Below, one piece after another: positions 31,505-32,876 of a DNA stretch of 32,876 nucleotides (the first letter of the stretch is position 1; each line of letters starts with the position of its first letter). The notes under the pieces are model-generated. The model had not been told where the DNA came from and ran no database searches. It saw only the letters and a list, made by a program, of their open reading frames with translations. The DNA lies in the NCBI GenBank assembly GCA_035763125.1, contig DASUBU010000076.1:1-32876 (forward strand), read 5' to 3'. Made by a program: the position numbers and the translations under genes. The DNA is from SMAG-U1939 sp035763125. Lineage in GTDB: Bacteria; Chloroflexota; Ktedonobacteria; Ktedonobacterales; JADMIN01.

Positions 31505-32083
31505 TCAGCCTGCTGCCTCGTCGCTGGCTTCCGCGGGTCCTCGCGGTGCAATTCTGACGCCGAGATGGCTGAGCTGGAGAAGCGCCGTGCGATGGACCTC
31601 CGCGGCGGACTGCTCGCCCAGCAGCTTGTGCTGGATCGGAAAGGCACCGGTGGCCTCGGGATCCACTGCGACGCGCAGCCCGCGCATGAGCGCCTCGCGC
31701 GAAGTCGTCGAGACGCACATGTGCGCGAAGAAACCCACGATCAGCACGTCATCTGATCTCCGCTCTTCCAGCCACGAGTCGATATTCGTCCCTGTGAAGG
31801 CGCCGAAGACATCCTTCACAAACTCGACCTCCTCGCCGCGACCTGGCAGCGGCCCAAGTCCTGGCGAGAACTCCGCGCCCCAGGTTCCCGGCACGAAGGC
31901 CGGCGCGTCAGGCGTCTCGTCCGGCCGGTTGTGATGGCGCACCCACGCGATTGCTCGTCCCTCCCGGCGCGCATCGTCCACCCGCCGGCAGATCGCCGCC
32001 AGCGCCTCAGCATGATTGGGCACCGGCCGCTGGCCGCGCGGGGAGAATTCATTCTGGGCATCAACGACGACGAGCGTTTGCAT
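31505..32083 (-). CDS. Isochorismatase-like cysteine hydrolase
   Basis: A 192-residue hydrolase of the isochorismatase/nicotinamidase family. The catalytic triad is visible: Asp8 in TLVVVDAQNEF, Lys in VEFVKDVFGAFTGT, and Cys in IVGFFAHMCVSTTSREA, with the cis-peptide-type GFFAHMCV loop. The substrate is unknown; such enzymes cleave amides such as nicotinamide, ureidoacrylate or isochorismate-like compounds. The ATG at 32083 has GGAGG ten bases upstream, and the longer frame is rejected because it runs through the neighbour's promoter. It diverges from an Lrp/AsnC regulator 72 bases away, which may control it. Confidence 0.9.
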   Translation of the reverse strand: MQTLVVVDAQNEFSPRGQRPVPNHAEALAAICRRVDDARREGRAIAWVRHHNRPDETPDAPAFVPGTWGAEFSPGLGPLPGRGEEVEFVKDVFGAFTGTNIDSWLEERRSDDVLIVGFFAHMCVSTTSREALMRGLRVAVDPEATGAFPIQHKLLGEQSAAEVHRTALLQLSHLGVRIAPRGPAEASDEAAG

Positions 32084-32103
32084 GCTGCTCGCACCTCCAC
32101 ATC

Positions 32104-32141
32104 TTGTTCGACAAATCATGCGCGGAGTATAGTATGATTTG
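32104..32141 (+). promoter_or_regulatory. Promoter and operator-like inverted repeat of the Lrp/AsnC gene
   Basis: TTGTTC (32104-32109) and TATAGT (32128-32133), 18 bases apart, form a good sigma-70 promoter pointing at the regulator gene. CAAATCAT (32112-32119) and its exact complement ATGATTTG (32134-32141) flank the -10 box with centres 22 bp apart, two helical turns, as expected for a dimeric regulator. Autoregulation is likely (inference). Confidence 0.6.
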
Positions 32142-32155
32142 GGAGGATACGCCAC

Positions 32156-32638
32156 ATGGCCGAAGAATTTTCGGTGTCGCGGGTCAAGAGCCGGCCGCTG
32201 GACCACATAGATTCGGTCTTGCTGGCTGCCCTCCAAGAGGAAGGGCGCCTGCGCCTGGAAGATCTCGCCCGTCGCGTCGAGCTGTCGCCCTCGTCGGTGC
32301 ATGATCGGCTGCGGCGCCTGCAGCGCGACGGTGTCATCCGCAAATGGACGATTGCGGTGGCGCCCGAGGCGCTGGGCCTCACGGTGCTGGCCTTCGTCGG
32401 CGTGCGCGCGTCGCGGCCATGCGCCGAGCTGGTCGAGCCGCTGGCGCGCATCCGCGAGATCGAGGAATATCACTCGGTGGCGGGGCAGCTCAGCTTGCTG
32501 CTAAAGGTGCGAGCATCCAGCACGGAGCACCTGCTTGCGCTCATCGAGCGGCTCAAGCAAATTCCCGGTGTCGAGACGACCGAGACAACCGTCGTGCTGA
32601 AGACGTTTGTGGAGCGCGGCCCGCAGCCAACGCCGTAA
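32156..32638 (+). CDS. Lrp/AsnC-family transcription regulator
   Basis: A 160-residue regulator. Residues about 16-62 form the winged helix-turn-helix: LDHIDSVLLAALQEEGRLRL, EDLARRVELSPSSVHDRLRR, LQRDGVIRKWT. The remainder is the RAM ligand-binding domain: LGLTVLAFVGVRASR, IREIEEYHSVAGQLSLLLKV, LLALIERLKQIPGVETTETTVVLKT. The AGQLSLLLKV motif stands where AGxYDYLLKV is usual. Members sense amino acids and form octamers. The ATG has GGAGG nine bases upstream. It diverges from the isochorismatase-like gene, with an operator-like repeat between them. Confidence 0.95.
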   Translation: MAEEFSVSRVKSRPLDHIDSVLLAALQEEGRLRLEDLARRVELSPSSVHDRLRRLQRDGVIRKWTIAVAPEALGLTVLAFVGVRASRPCAELVEPLARIREIEEYHSVAGQLSLLLKVRASSTEHLLALIERLKQIPGVETTETTVVLKTFVERGPQPTP

Positions 32639-32664
32639 CGTGCCGCCATTGTGAGCGAGGAACG

Positions 32665-32876
32665 TCACCCCAAGTCTGCCAGCGTGCGCTCGATGTGCGG
32701 CCGGTAGAGGCCCTCGCTCAGCCGGTCGCAGAGCACGAGCGCCGCCGCGAAGCGCTCGCGTGCCCGCTCCGGCTCGCCTTCCGCCGCCAGCAGCAGACCG
32801 TAGACGTAGAGCGCCTTGGCCTCGGCGTAGGGGTGGGGCATCGCGCGAGCGAGCGCTAGCGCCTCCTCCAGCGCGG
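32665..32876 (-). CDS. C-terminal part of a TPR-repeat protein (cut by window edge)
   Basis: The minus strand reads ALEEALALARAMPHPYAEAK, then ALYVYGLLLAAEGEPERARE, then RFAAALVLCDRL and RLSEGLYRPHIERTLADLG with a TGA at 32667-32665. The pattern LYxxGLLxAAxGExxxAxxxF is a tetratricopeptide repeat. Tails like this end the large AAA/TPR regulators common in Chloroflexota. The N-terminal part lies outside the window, so the full function cannot be given. Confidence 0.8.
   Translation of the reverse strand, partial: ALEEALALARAMPHPYAEAKALYVYGLLLAAEGEPERARERFAAALVLCDRLSEGLYRPHIERTLADLG

Overview
The window is high-GC bacterial DNA that most resembles Chloroflexota. This rests on the protein types seen together: a CheA/PATAN chemosensory operon, a fused alpha/beta 2-oxoacid dehydrogenase E1, a TPR tail typical of that phylum, and a tmRNA tag ending in ALALAA. 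The phylum is an inference; no rRNA or marker gene fixes it.

Left part (1-12050): a translin-family protein and a UbiA-like membrane prenyltransferase read rightward and meet a long leftward chemosensory operon (11878 to 2007). In transcription order the operon encodes a PATAN/DUF4388 protein, two single-domain response regulators, a CheW-type adaptor, a methyl-accepting protein without an external sensor domain, a 1478-residue hybrid CheA and a small unknown protein. The layout resembles Pil-Chp/Pix pathways that control type IV pili. No cheR, cheB or pilus gene lies in the window.

Middle-left (12170-17307): a SnoaL-like protein, then an MMPL/RND exporter translationally coupled to an AttH/CrtC-like lipoprotein. 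Divergently lie smpB and ssrA, the trans-translation pair. The tmRNA spans 16941-17307 and encodes the tag ANERPALALAA.

Middle (17284-22938): a 5.6 kb genomic island sits in the 3' end of ssrA. A 27-bp piece of the tmRNA 3' end is repeated perfectly at 22912-22938, and the presumed original ssrA terminator follows that far copy. Paired GGGGTCA repeats, 12 bp apart, lie just inside both ends and look like integrase arm sites. The island carries an XRE repressor plus ImmA-type protease, a broken recombinase that joins a large serine recombinase to the catalytic half of a tyrosine integrase, and three cargo genes (DinB-like, S51 peptidase, DHFR/RibD-like reductase). The control genes and attachment sites look intact, but the recombinase carries three frameshifts and a lost catalytic arginine. 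The island is therefore probably stranded unless helped in trans.

Right part (22939-32876): an IS5-type transposase scrap; a two-gene operon of unknown small proteins; a SAM methyltransferase; a small helical protein; a lone response regulator; a YtxH-like protein; a membrane-protein pair with a 4-nt overlap and duplicated ExxE motifs; a REP-associated/IS200-type transposase scrap; a fused E1 dehydrogenase; small membrane proteins including a YqhA-family member; an isochorismatase-like hydrolase divergent from an Lrp/AsnC regulator with a clear operator-like inverted repeat; and the tail of a TPR protein running off the right edge. A fossil of a similar TPR tail lies at 31408-31460.
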